The notes below the pieces were generated by a model, which saw only the letters and a list, made by a program, of their open reading frames with translations, had not been told where the DNA came from and made no database searches. The position numbers and the translations under genes were made by a program. DNA of 64,000 nt from Aurelia coerulea. Taxonomy: Eukaryota > Cnidaria > Scyphozoa > Semaeostomeae > Ulmaridae. The stretch spans positions 186,001 to 250,000 of the forward strand of contig CM076949.1 in assembly GCA_039566865.1 (NCBI GenBank), in the 5' to 3' direction. This document shows, in pieces, positions 1-12,200 of the stretch (positions are counted from its first letter, which is position 1; each line of letters begins with the position of its first letter).

Positions 1-2041
1 AATGATATGTATCAAAACCACAAAATCTCTTTAACAGGGAATCAAGGGCACTTAACACCTTCAACCTTTATTTGGTCATAAAATTTTCCTCCTAATGTAA
101 ACAGCAGTTTCCTAACTGGGAACACCTTGCCTTAAATTGCAAAGAATTCACTGAAAAGAAAAGGAAAATTCCTTTAAATTATCAGAAATTGAACATAGAG
201 ATGTGTGTGCTGTCCAAATGTCTAAAAATCCAAAAACTGATTGGATAGAAGATTTTATCATCTGGAAGGGGTACAGTAACCTTAAATCCTCACTGAATAC
301 ATTTGGTAAATGAAATACCTGTGCACCTATTGATTGATGTGCGATATCTGGTCAAGCAAATTGCATGCAACAAAACAAAACAACTTGACAAACAACAACA
401 ACAACAACAACAAAATAAAGAAAATGAAAATCACCTCAAAAAATTATCATTTGTTAGTATGATAAGATGTGAATCTGAAGAACTGCCAAGAAACCATTCC
501 ATTTGTAAGACTTTCACATTCAAATGCTTTCTTAGGATACTTTCACCAATAGGCACAGACCTGACAAGAGAAAATGACAAAGACTGAGCATAATCCATGG
601 CTTCAAAAGTCGAAAGAAATTGGACAGTGATAAAATAATTTGTTCTTATTCAAAAACTAAAACAAATCAATAAAAAAACAAACAATAAATCTCAAGTCTA
701 TTGACGCTATCTCAGATACATAAAAGACCTACTGCACTTGAAGAAACATCACTTTTTTTGCTTTGATGAGCACTGAAAGCCGCTTTTCAGAAATCCTCCC
801 CTGCAGAAATTAATCAAACTCTGGAACCAATTGGTCTATTGAAATTCTGTAAAAAGTATGGCACTGCCCATATTCTTGGCAATCGAAAGATATATTAAAC
901 ATAGCATTTGTTTTCATAGCTTTGGAGAAAGCTCATTTCAAAACATTTTACAAGGTTTCACACACTATATGTTCACGGACACACATGCCAAATGTGAGGT
1001 GAAAAGCTTGGCCAGTCTCTCAGCAATGAAATTCACAATGAAAAGCTTGGAAGCCTACTTGACAACAAAAACAAGAAAAACTGGCCAGTTGATTATCAAT
1101 GGGCTAATGCGAAAGAATCAGTAGTGAGGCTATTGCAAGCATGTCATTCATTCGAGATTGACAATGCCAATCTATCTTTTTTGTTATAAACAACCTGTTT
1201 TGCTTTCATGAACGGGGAGGGGGGCAGGGGTGTTGATTTCAAAGCGGCAATACCTTTACGAAAGTCTGAAATTGTGACTGCCGCTTTGGAATAAACCTCT
1301 CTCCCCTTAAATTTTACTATTGTGATTGCATCATGTTGCATTTGATTACAATGTATGAAACCTTTTTTATCATTTTCAGTATCATTCTTTTGTAAACCTA
1401 AACCTCTTTCTTTTCTTCGCCTCAGGACTCAACAATGGTATTCCATAGCTCATACAAGCGAAACAGATTTGTAAGGAAGAAGATACTGTAGATTTGCACT
1501 GTCAGTCTCAAAAGAATGCTCACTTGCTTTACATAGTTTGCAAGTGCTTCACTGATTCTTTCGCATTTGCCCAGCAATTATCAACTGACTAGCTTTTCTG
1601 ATGTTCGTTGTCCAGCTTCCAAACTTTCATATTTCATGGTGGGCAAACTGGCCAAGCCATTGACTTCAAATTTGGAATGTGTGTCCATCCCTAAGTATAT
1701 AGTGCGAGTGGTAATTGCCAAGAATATGAACACTACCATACCTTTTCCAGATTTTTGATGGACCGATTGGCTCCAGAGTAATTAATTAATTTCTACAGAG
1801 GAGGATTTCTGAAAAGCAGCTTTTCATGCTAATCAGAGCGGAAAACAGAGTTACCTTAATTCATAAAACTTAAAATTAACTGCACCCAAAAAAATTCGAT
1901 AAAAAAATACCAAACATTAAGATTCCAGCATATTCTATTTTTGAATTATATCAGAATCCAGATCTGCATAGACTTGGATATTTACTGCATATGATTTTTG
2001 GTTAACCTTCAACAAACAAACTCAAAAATTTAACCTCTTAC
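1..2041 (-). other. NUP88 intron 2 and flank; no further exon recognised
   Basis: The interval lies 3' of NUP88 exon 2. I looked on the minus strand for the next NUP88 exon, which must enter after two bases of a codon, and found none. It holds a short CAA run (about 392-412) and the fold-back element at 760-1838. The short reading frames here do not resemble proteins I know. Confidence 0.5.
760..1838. mobile_element. Fold-back element with long inverted arms
   Basis: The left arm (about 760-1145) and the reverse complement of the right arm (about 1510-1838) align over most of their length. Both carry TTTTCAGAAATCCTCC, TATTCTTGGCAAT, GGACACACAT, CTTGGCCAGT and GCGAAAGAATCAGT in the same order. 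The ~360-bp centre contains a smaller hairpin around AAGCGGCA/TGCCGCTT (1238-1296). No transposase is visible, and the element ends and target duplication are not clear. Confidence 0.6.
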
Positions 2042-2211
2042 CTGCATATGATATTTGGTTGGCCTCCAACAAACAAACTATTTTTACCCCACTGCCTTGG
2101 CATTTCCATGACAACAAGACCATTCTGCCCACAAAGAACAAGAAACTGGCCTGAGATGCTCAACTTCATTGAAGTCACTTCAAACGCAACTGGGTATGAG
2201 CAACTGAGTTT
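2042..2211 (-). CDS. NUP88: NUP88 exon 2
   Basis: The acceptor is TTTTTATCTCAG and the donor is CAG|GTAAGA. It encodes KLSCSYPVAFEV through GGQPNIIC. The last ~45 bp of the exon are repeated, diverged, just downstream at about 1985-2030, inside the intron. Confidence 0.85.
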
Positions 2212-4485
2212 CTGAGATAAAAATAAAAAGTGTAAGAATATAGGAATCAAATTTAGGAATGTTGACTGTGAAGAGACACCATGTCAGGACTTTAAATGAC
2301 AAAAACAGGTCTGCTCTCAACTCTTTTGGTGAATAAAGACATGACTGTAAGTTTTTATTAAATCATGGCTAACAGAATGGACAACACACTTACTACTTGG
2401 ATTGTGTCTGCAGTAACTATACATACACAAATTCTTCTTATAAGAAACTGCTTATGAGAAACTGTTGGTTCTATTTTCAAAGTAATTAAGAAACCATGCT
2501 ACTGTACCTGGATTACAAAAGTAAGAAAACTTTGCAGTTTTATTTTCTCCAAAGTCAAGAGGAGCATGATGGCAAGCAGGCAAGTGTAAGATTGGAAAGT
2601 TTGCTCAAGGCTGAGAAAGCTTGCTACGCATGAATAGATTCATTCAGTGGAAATTAGAAATCCAAAACAAACAACTCCATTGGTGTTTTTGCTCAATTAG
2701 TGAGTCAGAGCTAAATATGATACAAACACAGAAACAGAACTGCGTTATGGAAGTTTGCACTTTCAATAGAGAATTACGCTAAAGATGGCGGCAGAGAACT
2801 TTTTACGAAGATGCACTGGGTTCGAATTATGAATCTTTAACAATTCTATAGGAATTTGATCAAAGAACGCAGTGGATCTTGGTACGAAGTTCCTTGCCAC
2901 CATCTTTAGCGTAATTGTCTTTTCAAATATGCACTTTATAAAACACAAAGCCAATCTAAAAGTAGGTGAAGGTGCTGTGGCCAAGTAATATAATCCTCAA
3001 TTTCATGATGCTTTCATGATGATTTCATCTCAATTTCAAACGAGCCGCACTCGTGAAATTTTTAAAGTTCTTCCCAACCTTGACAAGACATCTAATATCA
3101 AACAGAATCTAGTATATTATCCTTTATCCATTAGTTTTGTAATCGTTCGTAGTGTACAGTTAGTTACATGTAGGTTAACGTTATATGTCCTTATGTTTTT
3201 GGCCATGGGGTAGTCATTGTTTTTCGCTCCCCCTGGTATCGTTCCCGTAGTGTTGTATAGTAATTAGACAAGTATTGTAGATTGTAGAACTCATTGTAAA
3301 CTTTTTCAATGAATGATATATAAAAAAAAAAAATATATATATATAATCCTCTGACTTTGCAGCCAGAACAGTCAGGCAAACATGAACAAGGTAGAGCCCC
3401 ACCACTTGAGCATCATGACAAAGAGTTGCGGATTCGATTAGGTCTTCTCTAATACTGCAATACAAGCAATTGGTGCTAAAAACCGTAACTTCACCTTGCC
3501 CTTTATAACAAAACAAGACAAGGGATTGGGAAACTGCTGGTAGGCCAGGTGGAAAGTTTGTTTTTGCTGCACCAAAAACCGGTTACACCACGCCAATTGT
3601 CTGTGGACAACAGACATATTGTTTTATGATTATTCTTGATGTTGCTTCATGCCATAGATATGGCGACTGTCTCACAAATGTTTGGTTAGTGTCGTCCGAC
3701 CGACTGTCTTCTGAAATAAAAAAATCAGATTTTTTGGGCTGGGAGTCTAAAAAAAGTTATATGGGAAAGCTGCAACAAAGATTTTCAGTTTTACCCAGAC
3801 TGCTATCTTTGTCGTGCGCGCGGAAGATCTTCCGCGCGCAATTTCATGTATAACAAAGGAACAACAATAGAACCATTCTTCTAAAAACAATAGCCAGGCG
3901 CGCATCTTCCGTGCGCACTTTGCAAACTTATCAGTCTGGAGTTTTACTATAAACTTAGTGATTCTTGTTAGAAAATTAAAAGAAATAGAAATTTGATCAT
4001 ATTTCCGACTGACCGACCAATATTTTGCAATCAAAATGACACTAACCAAACATTTTTGAGATGGTCACCTACCATGCCTGGCAGGACCTTCATTCACTCC
4101 TTCCCTCTTGTTTTTTGTGCGCAAAATATGTGATAGAATTTATCAGATAGCACGCAGCAAGCTTTCAGTCTGGACTACTACAGATTATCCAACTCCATAA
4201 CGTGACGAACAAGAAAAGAATAAATTGTGATTTCTTTCCAAAACAGTTGAACTATACCTGAAAAACAGGCTTAGGCCCAGATGCTCCTTCGCAGGACATA
4301 AGAAGTGCTTTGGTTGGAATAACAAGTATTTGTTTTTCTCGTTCACTCCAAATCAATGTGTTATCTTCAGTTGTGACTAAGACTTGTGATGATACTTTTG
4401 ACTCATCTTCGTCTTCATTTGATCGTAAATATGTCGCTAAAACGCCAGCCAAAAAGTCGCCATGTTCTGATTTCTTAGAAGCCAT
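2042..4485 (-). CDS. NUP88: NUP88 homologue, N-terminal two exons (partial)
   Basis: This is a homologue of nucleoporin Nup88, a cytoplasmic-side nuclear-pore subunit that works with NUP214 and NUP62 and carries an N-terminal beta-propeller. Exons are 4485-4258 and 2211-2042; intron 1 is about 2 kb with GT-AG ends and phase 0. The joined 132 codons contain the propeller signature GLVVMEMPRQWGKNS, which matches the vertebrate GLMVLELPKRWGKNS segment, preceded by a short N-terminal region of the expected length. The ATG at 4485-4483 starts MASKKSEHGD. Exon 2 ends with two bases of a codon, so the gene continues past the left edge. Family assignment is secure; the exact start is a choice of first ATG. 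Confidence 0.88.
2777..2911. mobile_element. Palindromic MITE with TA target site (mariner-like)
   Basis: CGCTAAAGATGGCGGCAGAGAAC on the left pairs with GTTCCTTGCCACC..CTTTAGCG on the right, and both ends are flanked by TA. The 135-bp unit is almost entirely a hairpin. A relative with the same ends sits at 45357-45488. It lies in NUP88 intron 1. Confidence 0.6.
3344..3498 (+). mobile_element. tRNA-derived SINE, 5'-truncated copy
   Basis: It matches the fuller SINE at 35070-35260 from TAATCCTCTGACTTTGCAGC to the ACTTCACCTT tail. The A-box region is missing and the B box has been lost, so it is a dead copy. An A-rich/TA-rich tract directly precedes it. Confidence 0.65.
4258..4485 (-). CDS. NUP88: NUP88 exon 1 (start codon)
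   Basis: It opens with ATG (4485-4483), MASKKSEHGDFLAGVLATYL, and ends PKPVFQ at donor CAG|GTATAG, phase 0. Its upstream flank runs into the duplicated 846-bp segment within about 35 bp. Confidence 0.82.
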
Positions 4486-4520
4486 CTTGAATTCGTTTGT
4501 TCCGAAGCAAAGGCAAAGTG

Positions 4521-5366
4521 AAATAAAAAGTAGCCTGGGAACGACAAATCGGGCGCCAAAATTTTAAGCTGTCAAATGGGGTGGTCGTTGATCGGGAATG
4601 GGTTCCGAAAATGGTCGGGACTGCTAATTGTTGTGCCATAGAAACTCGCCAACATTTTTGAACTACAGTTACCTAATCATTTCAAAGAACTACCTTGTTT
4701 AAATGGATAACATTTCACTCCGGATTTCACTTCATTATACTTCAAAGCATTCTCTCCTCTCGACATGGCTCTCAGCACACACAAAGTTTTCTAGGACAAA
4801 AAATTGGGCACTCTAAAACATCAGGACTATTAGGTACAGTAATTCCAGGTCTGACATGATTCAAATCAGGGTCACAAAATTCATGATTGTGATAAAAAAC
4901 ATATCATTTTGATTTGCATTTGTAAATTTTCACTTCCAGTAAATGATATAGTTATTCCAGGAAGGTGCTTTTTTGCTTAGTCTTGTTAGATAAGAAACAA
5001 TGTTTTTTTCAGACCTGTACTAGTTTCTTATAAAATGGGGTATTGTTTTGAAAATCAGGGTTTGTGTTTCTTAAATTTGTGTTTCTTATATGCGGGACAC
5101 TAATACTGTATCTTTTGTAAATTCAACTCAAAAATAACATAAAACGGTGTTTGCAAAATCTTGCCGATCTTATTACGAGCATCTTACAAAATGTTTAGCT
5201 CCTGTTCACTGCGCAAATGTGTTTTGAATAGGACTACATCTCCTAATTCGAGGCAGACTCTGAAAGCAAAAATGCAAATTTAACTTGAAATAAATACAAG
5301 AAACTTCCAAATCGTGTGCTGTGAGAAATTTCCTTCAGTTTTACAATTTTGAAGGAGCATGGCACT
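4521..5366 (+). repeat. Left copy of ~850-bp direct duplication
   Basis: The segment from AAATAAAAAGTAGCCTGGGA to GAAGGAGCATGGC is repeated at 7784-8630 with few differences. It carries no recognisable gene. The left copy begins about 35 bp upstream of the NUP88 start codon, so it covers the probable NUP88 promoter side. Confidence 0.8.
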
Positions 5367-7255
5367 TATAGAGCTTAATGTAACAGTCTAAAATAAGTTT
5401 CTCTTGCTTCATTTAGTACCAAACATGTCTTTTTAGCTCTTTTTCTTGCAATGTGTTGAGTGAACGATAATGGTAAAACTCAACATGGCACTTATAGAAC
5501 GTAATGTAACAGTCTATGATAAGTTTCTCTTGCTTCATTTAGTACCAAATATGTCTTTTTAGGTCTTTTTCTTGCAGTGTGTTGAGTGAACGATAATGGT
5601 AAAGCTCAACATGGCACTTATAGAACGTAATGTAACAGTCTATGATAAGTTTCTCTTGCTTCATTTAGTACCAAACATGTCTTTTTAGGTCTTTTTCCTG
5701 CTGTGTGTTGAATGAACGATAATGGTCATACTCAACATGGCACTTATAGAGCGTAATGTAACAGTCTAAAATAAGTTTCTCTTGCTTCATTTAGTACCAA
5801 ACATGTCTTTTTAGGTCTTTTTCTTGCTGTGTGTTGAATGAACGATAATGGTCATACTCAACATGGCACTTATAGAGCCTAATGTAACAGTCTAAAATAA
5901 GTTTCTCTTGCTTCATTTAGTACCAAACATGTCTTTTTAGCTCTTTTTCTTGCAATGTGTTGAGTGAACGATAATGGTAAAAGTCAACATGGCACTTTTA
6001 GAACGTAATGTAACAGTCTATGATAAGTTTCTCTTGCTTCATTTAGTACAAAACATGTCTTTTTAGGTCTTTTTCTTGCAGTGTGTTGAGTGAACGATAA
6101 TGGTAAAACTCAACATGGCACTTATAGAACGTAATGTAACAGTCTATGATAAGTTTCTCTTGCTTCATTTAGTACCAAATATGTCTTTTTAGGACTTTTT
6201 CTTGCAGTGTGTTGAGTGAACGATAATGGTAAAGCTCAACATGGCACTTATAGAACGTAATGTAACAGTCTATGGTAAGTTTCTCTTGCTTCATTTAGTA
6301 CCAAACATGTCTTTTTAGGTCTTTTTCCTGCTGTGTGTTGAATGAACGATAATGGTCATACTCAACATGGCACTTATAGAGCGTAATGTAACAGTCTAAA
6401 ATAAGTTTCTCTTGCTTCATTTAGTACCAAACATGTCTTTTTAGGTCTTTTTCTTGCTGTGTGTTGAATGAACGATAATGGTCATACTCAACATGGCACT
6501 TATAGAGCCTAATGTAACAGTCTAAAATAAGTTTCTCTTACTTCATTTAGTACAAAACATGTCTTTTTAGGTCTTTTTCTTGCTGTGTGTTGAATGGACG
6601 ATAATGGTCATACTCAACATGGCACTTATAGAGCGTAAATGTAACAGTCTAAAAAAAATTTCTCTTGCTCTATTTAGTACGAAACATGTCTTTTTAGGTC
6701 TTTTTCTTGCAGTGTGTTGAGTGAACGATAATGGTAAAACTCAACATGGCACTTATAGAACGTAATGTAACAGTCTATGATAAGTTTCTCTTGCTTCATT
6801 TAGTACCAAACATGTCTTTTTAGGTCTTTTTCGTGCAGTGTGTTGAGTGAACGATAATGGTAAAACTCAACATGGCACTTATAGAATGTAATGTAACAGT
6901 CTATGATAAGTTTCTCTTGCTTCATTTAGTACCAAACATGTCTTTTTAGGTCTTTTTCTTGCTGTGTGTTGAATGAACGATAATGGTCATACTCAAAATG
7001 GCACTTATAGAGCCTAATGTAACAGTCTAAAATAAGTTTCTCTTGCTTCATTTTGTATGAAACATGTCTTTTTAGGTCTTTTTCTTGCAGTGTGTTGAAT
7101 GAACGATAATGGTAAAACTCAACATGGCACTTATAGAGCGTAATGTAACAGTCTAAAATAAGTTTCTCTTTCTCCATTTAGTACGAAACATGTCTTTTTA
7201 GGTCTTTTTCTTGCGGTGTGTTGAGTGAACGATAATGGTAAAACTCAACATGGCA
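5358..7255 (+). repeat. Tandem array, 126-bp unit, about 15 copies
   Basis: The word CATGGCACTT recurs at 5358, 5484, 5610, 5736 and 5862 and onward to a last partial copy at 7249, a steady 126-bp step. Units alternate between two sub-types (AACGTAATG with TATGATAAG, and GAGCGTAATG with TAAAATAAG), and a run of several units is itself repeated, which suggests higher-order duplication. Reading frames across it are by-products of the repeat. Confidence 0.92.
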
Positions 7256-7783
7256 TTTTTTCATGTTCCTTGTTGATCGTGACGGCGTCCCCTCCAAATG
7301 TCTCACTGAGGGGCACACTACTGAGCAGAACATAATAATCCTACTTTGATATGAAATCAGAATCTAATCGGAATCAGATCTTTTCAAATCTGAAAATCTC
7401 TCACGTCTGTAGGTGGGGGGGGGGGGGGCACCGCCTGAAAGTTTTTTAGGCCCAGGGATAAAACTTGGAAATGAAGCTTCCTGTATCCGAAGCGGGAATG
7501 TAGATAAAAATTGTGATCTTTCCTTATTTGGCCCTCTAGACCCTGATTTCCTTAGAGGATACCCTCCCTGCCCCTCTTTCAGTGGCCCCGGTAGGGGGGG
7601 AGCTTGTCTCAAATTGATTGGCAAACAAGGGCGCCCTTCGACATCGGGCATGTTATCCGTCATTTTCTTGAGTTTTGCCCTCATTCCAGCCATTGCAACC
7701 CTGTTAGTCAACCCTCTAAATCGCGGTTGTGATTGTTGAAATTCAACACATGTTGAGTACCGAAGTGGTACACAAATAAAGCG
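7256..7783. other. Spacer between array and right duplication copy
   Basis: This is a locally GC-richer stretch with a run of about 15 G (from about 7413). A minus-strand open frame of about 150 codons (7364-7822) crosses it and enters the duplicated segment. I do not recognise its translation, which is proline/arginine-rich, and regard it as probably non-coding. It may be part of an unidentified mobile element. Confidence 0.4.
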
Positions 7784-8630
7784 AGATAAAAAGTAGCCTG
7801 GGAACGAGAAATCGGGCGCCAAAATTTTAAGCTGTCAAATGGGGTGGTCGGTGGTCGAGAATGGGGCCCGAATGGTCAGGACTGCTAATTTTTGTGCCAT
7901 AGAAACTCGCCAACACTTTTTAACTACAGTTACCTGATCATTTCAAAGAACTACCTTGTTTTAATGGATAACATTTCACTCCGGATTTCACTTCATAGCA
8001 TTCTCTCGACATGGCTCTAAGCACACAAAAAGTTTTCTAGGACAAAAAATTGGGCACTCTAAAACATCAGGACTATTAGGTACAGTAATTTCAGGTCTGA
8101 CATGATTCAAATCAGGGTTCAAATCAGGGTGACAAAATTCATGATTGTGATAAAAAGCATATTTTTTGTTTTGCATTTGTATATTTTCACTTCCAGTAAA
8201 TGATATAGTTATTCCAGGAAGGTGCTTTTTTCCTTAGTCTTGTTAAATAAGAAACAATTTTTTTTTCAGACCTGTACTCGTTTCTTATAAAATGGGGTAT
8301 TGTTTTGAAAATCAGGGTCTGTGTTTCTTAAATTTGTGTTTCTTATATGCAGGACACTAATACTGTATCTTTTGTAAATTCAACTCAAGAATAACACAAA
8401 ACGGTGTTTGCAAAACCTTGCCGATCTTATCACTAGCATCTTACAAAATGTTTAACTCATGTTCACTGCGCAAATGTGTTTTGAATAGGACTACATCTCC
8501 TAATTCGAGGCAGACTCTGGAAGCAAAAATGCAAATTTAACTTGAAATAAATACAAGAAACTTCCAAATCGTGTGCTGTGAGAAATTTCCTTCAGTTTTA
8601 CAATTTTGAAGGTGCATGGAGGAGCATGGC
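7784..8630 (+). repeat. Right copy of ~850-bp direct duplication
   Basis: It is the partner of 4521-5366, in the same orientation. Small differences include an extra CAAATCAGGG duplication near 8115 and base changes. It ends GAGGAGCATGGC, where the left copy runs into the 126-bp array. Confidence 0.8.
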
Positions 8631-8962
8631 AGTTTCAGAGCAGGCAACGCAGGCAATTGGAGAGATAATATTACTGATTACAATGCCTACAAACTTTCCA
8701 TTATTCATGGAACGATTCCACGGAGAGCCAAAGACAATGGTTACCCCATGAAGGCCTTTGCAGGAAACACGTAAAAATACATACAACTACGCGTAAATAC
8801 TGCAAATGATTGGATAATGATAAAAAGCCTGCTTCATATTAAGTGAGAGATTAGATGGATTGCAATCGGAGACAGCAAAAGCAGTTACCATTTTCAATCT
8901 AAAAGTTGCATTTCAAAGGAAAGCAATGAATACCCCAATTCTGCACTTGTTTTACAAGTTTA

Positions 8963-9217
8963 TCAAATCATAGAACAAACGTCAACACCTTTAACACGAA
9001 ATCCTGCATCAACTCCAGGCATCTCAATTAAGTTTGGTTTTTCATTACACATTGGACAAAGTTTATTTCGTATTGAAGATGATCGCATCCAAATAATCAA
9101 ATTAAATCTTTCTCCATCTTCTATTTCCATAGCTCCATGCATTTGTTGTCCACGATGAATTAAGCCATGACATTTTTTGTGTGAATATTTGTAGCACTTT
9201 TCTGCCCAGTCTTTTTC
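8963..9217 (-). CDS. OGFOD2: OGFOD2 exon 7 (stop codon)
   Basis: The acceptor is TTTTTGACAG, phase 0. It encodes EKDWAEKCYK, the third iron ligand in QQMHGAMEI, the 2OG-binding Arg in GERFNLIIWMR and IRNKLCPMC, and ends DVCSMI-TGA at 8963. Confidence 0.92.
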   Translation of the reverse strand, partial: EKDWAEKCYKYSHKKCHGLIHRGQQMHGAMEIEDGERFNLIIWMRSSSIRNKLCPMCNEKPNLIEMPGVDAGFRVKGVDVCSMI

Positions 9218-12200
9218 CTGTCAAAAATCGAAGAATAATGGTGTGACTAATCCAATGATATCGAGCCAATCTTATGGCAGAAAGATATCATATTAATTTA
9301 CTTTTTCGAAATAAATACAGAAGATTTGTGACAATATCAGGACTGTATTGACAAAGATCAAATGAAACAACACATTTAGAAACATGAAAGGTAACCATGG
9401 CTTATGATAGCATTGATTTTGCGTCATTGTGAAACATGGTAACAGAACATTGAAAAAATGAGCAATAGAGAAAGCTGAGGTAGAAATCTAATCTCATCAA
9501 GAGACAAAGAAATAGTTGTCTTTCTAGCTGGTAGGTCGCTTCATTTTCATACGATCTTCTCAGTTGAATTCTGGAATCTGTGCACACAAGACACCCTAGA
9601 ACTTTTATTTCGTATTGCAGTCTAGCCGTTGATAAAATTTGTGAAAGAAGGTTTGAAATTAAGGAAATAAGCAAAATATTACATTTTTCATGCCAGCAAT
9701 ATAGAGTTCTCCTCCTTTGAATTCTTTTCCCAAAGAAACATTCAGTGTGACTTCAGCATCATCATAATGATAACTCAAATCAACATCTTTTCCCTTGCCA
9801 TAACCAACAATGAAAGCTCGATGTGAATCCAATTGATCTTCAACCCATTCAGGATAAAGTATTTTGGCAATGGGACCAACAAAATCCATAACTAATGGAT
9901 CAAAGAAATGTTCATTAAATCCAAGTTCACCAAGAAGAACCTACGATGAATGAATTATTGAAATTATAGAAGTTCTTGAAATATATTCCATCTAACTCAT
10001 GATGATTACGACAACGCAAAAATGTTTCTGTTATCTTAATATTATCAATTTTGTCCCATGGGGTACTCATATACACTTAGGATAGGGGTGCTCAGGTCAT
10101 TTTTTTGGTCTAACGTTTAAGCAAACGTTACTTTTTTGGGTCGTTCAATTGTAAAATTTCACTTTGCGTTTATGAAATTCTACCCTGGGTACCAGACTCT
10201 CTAACATAAAAACAGAGGCTGGTCTCTCTGTTTTTACGTTAGAGAGGCTGGTACCCAGGGTAATGAAATTCTGAATTATTTTCTTGGGTCTTGAATATGA
10301 GAAAAGCTTATAACTTGGAGAAAAAATGACTTACAAACGAAAGATGATTCATTTTCTCCGATTTAAGATGCAGACTTATAAACTTAGTTTTGCCTTCATA
10401 ATCTCCCCATAATCCATGGATCAGAGATTTAGCTGTTATTTTGTTGGGTGTGCAGGCAAGAACATCATTTTTGGGTCAATTTTTTGCCAGAAATCATTTG
10501 TTTTAGGTGGATGGCTTGTACCCCAGCCTGAGCACCCCTGTCTTAGATTTATATCAGTACTCCCTTGGAAATTTGGTTAACTCAACTCATTAAAACTTGC
10601 AGAGAATATATTTTCAGCTCTGAAACTCTCAATAACAAACATTTTTATGATAAATTTGTTTGCTTATAGCGTGATTGCAACAGCGTTACTTTACTTTCAG
10701 ATCATTGGTTTCGAATAGCGAACAAGAAGCTGAATTGTTTGTGCCACGAATTTGTGCTACAAGCATAAAATGCTGCCATATCACCAAGTGAACCTTTGCA
10801 TTTCGTTTTGATTTAAAGTCGTTGGTAATCGATAGAATCCATAGTTTCCAATACCTTACCCTGGGCACCAATACCTCTACAAGACTGTGGAATCTGTTGT
10901 AAATCAAAAACGAAGGGGAAAAGGATGAATGTATCAGGGGCGCACATTCAAATTTTGTTTGGGGGGTGTCAACATGCTCTGGACCGACCAAAATTTTTCG
11001 GACCGACTGAAAGTATAGCAAGCAGCAGTGTGGCCAGGATAAATTAAGTGGAGGGATTGAAACGAAGGGGTCTCCAGGAAAATCTTTGGGGCTACGCCCT
11101 TTATTTTGGCTTAGAATGCATCTCCCAATATCATGCCTGCCTTTAGCGACAAGGAAACCTGGATCGTTTTGTGACAATTATGCTATAAATCAGCGCACGA
11201 GGAAAATTTTTGAAGAAAGATCCTTTATTTTGGCTTAGAATGCATCTCCCAATATCATGCTTGCCTTTAGCGACAAGGAAAACTTGATCGTTTTGTGACA
11301 ATTATGCTATAAATCAACGCACGAGGAAAATTTTTGAAGAAAGATCCTTTACTTTGGCTTAGAATGCATCTCCCAATATCATGCTTGCCTTTAGCGACAA
11401 GGAAAACTTGATCGTTTTGTGACAATTATGCTATAAATCAGCGCACGAGGAAAATTTTTGAAGAAAGATCCTTTACTTTGGCTTAGAATGCATCTCCCAG
11501 TATCATGCTTGCCTTTAGCGACAAGGAAAACTTGATCGTTTTGTGACAATTATGCTATAAATCAGCGCACGAGGAAAATTTTTGAAGAAAGATCCTTTAC
11601 TTTGGCTTAGAATGCATCTCCCAATATCATGCTTGCCTTTAGCGACAAGGAAAACTTGATCGTTTTGTGACAATTATGCTATAAATCATCGCACGAGGAA
11701 AACTTTTGAAGAAAGATCCTTTACTTTGGCTTAGAATGCATCACGGACTTGGGGAGTTTTAAGTATAGGCGTAATCTTAAGAACAACGACTTCTTCACTG
11801 CCAAGCCTAGAAAAAGCGACTTGTTTTAGTGTGTTTGTCCTCTAAGAAGGTTTTCCATTATGATCATAGTGTCAGCAGTGTTAGCTTTTGGTAGAAGCGT
11901 ATACCACCAATGATGGATAATATTTGTAACCCATGTCTCTTTTCTTTTTTGGGATTCATACACAAGTGTCTGTTTTCCAACGCCACATAACTACCACCAC
12001 CAGCACCCCAGTGCCAGATTAGAAATGTTGAGTATTTGTAACAGCATTGTTCCTTGGGACAATCTTTGCACAACAAACACCTTCCATTTCGTGTTAGACC
12101 GCTTTTTACAAGCTAATGATTGCTTGCCCCTAAAAATGGAAGCCTGTGCAATTTTGTAATGCATCTAAGAAATTTTTTTAAATGCCATCCTCTGCTGTGG

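Noticed and set aside
6926..7177. Frame of 83 codons with internal repetition on the minus strand
   Set aside because: It lies wholly in the 126-bp tandem array. 126 is divisible by three, so the array can stay open by chance; composition is not protein-like.
7364..7822. 152-codon minus-strand frame
   Set aside because: It crosses a poly-G tract and the edge of a duplicated non-coding segment; no family was recognised.
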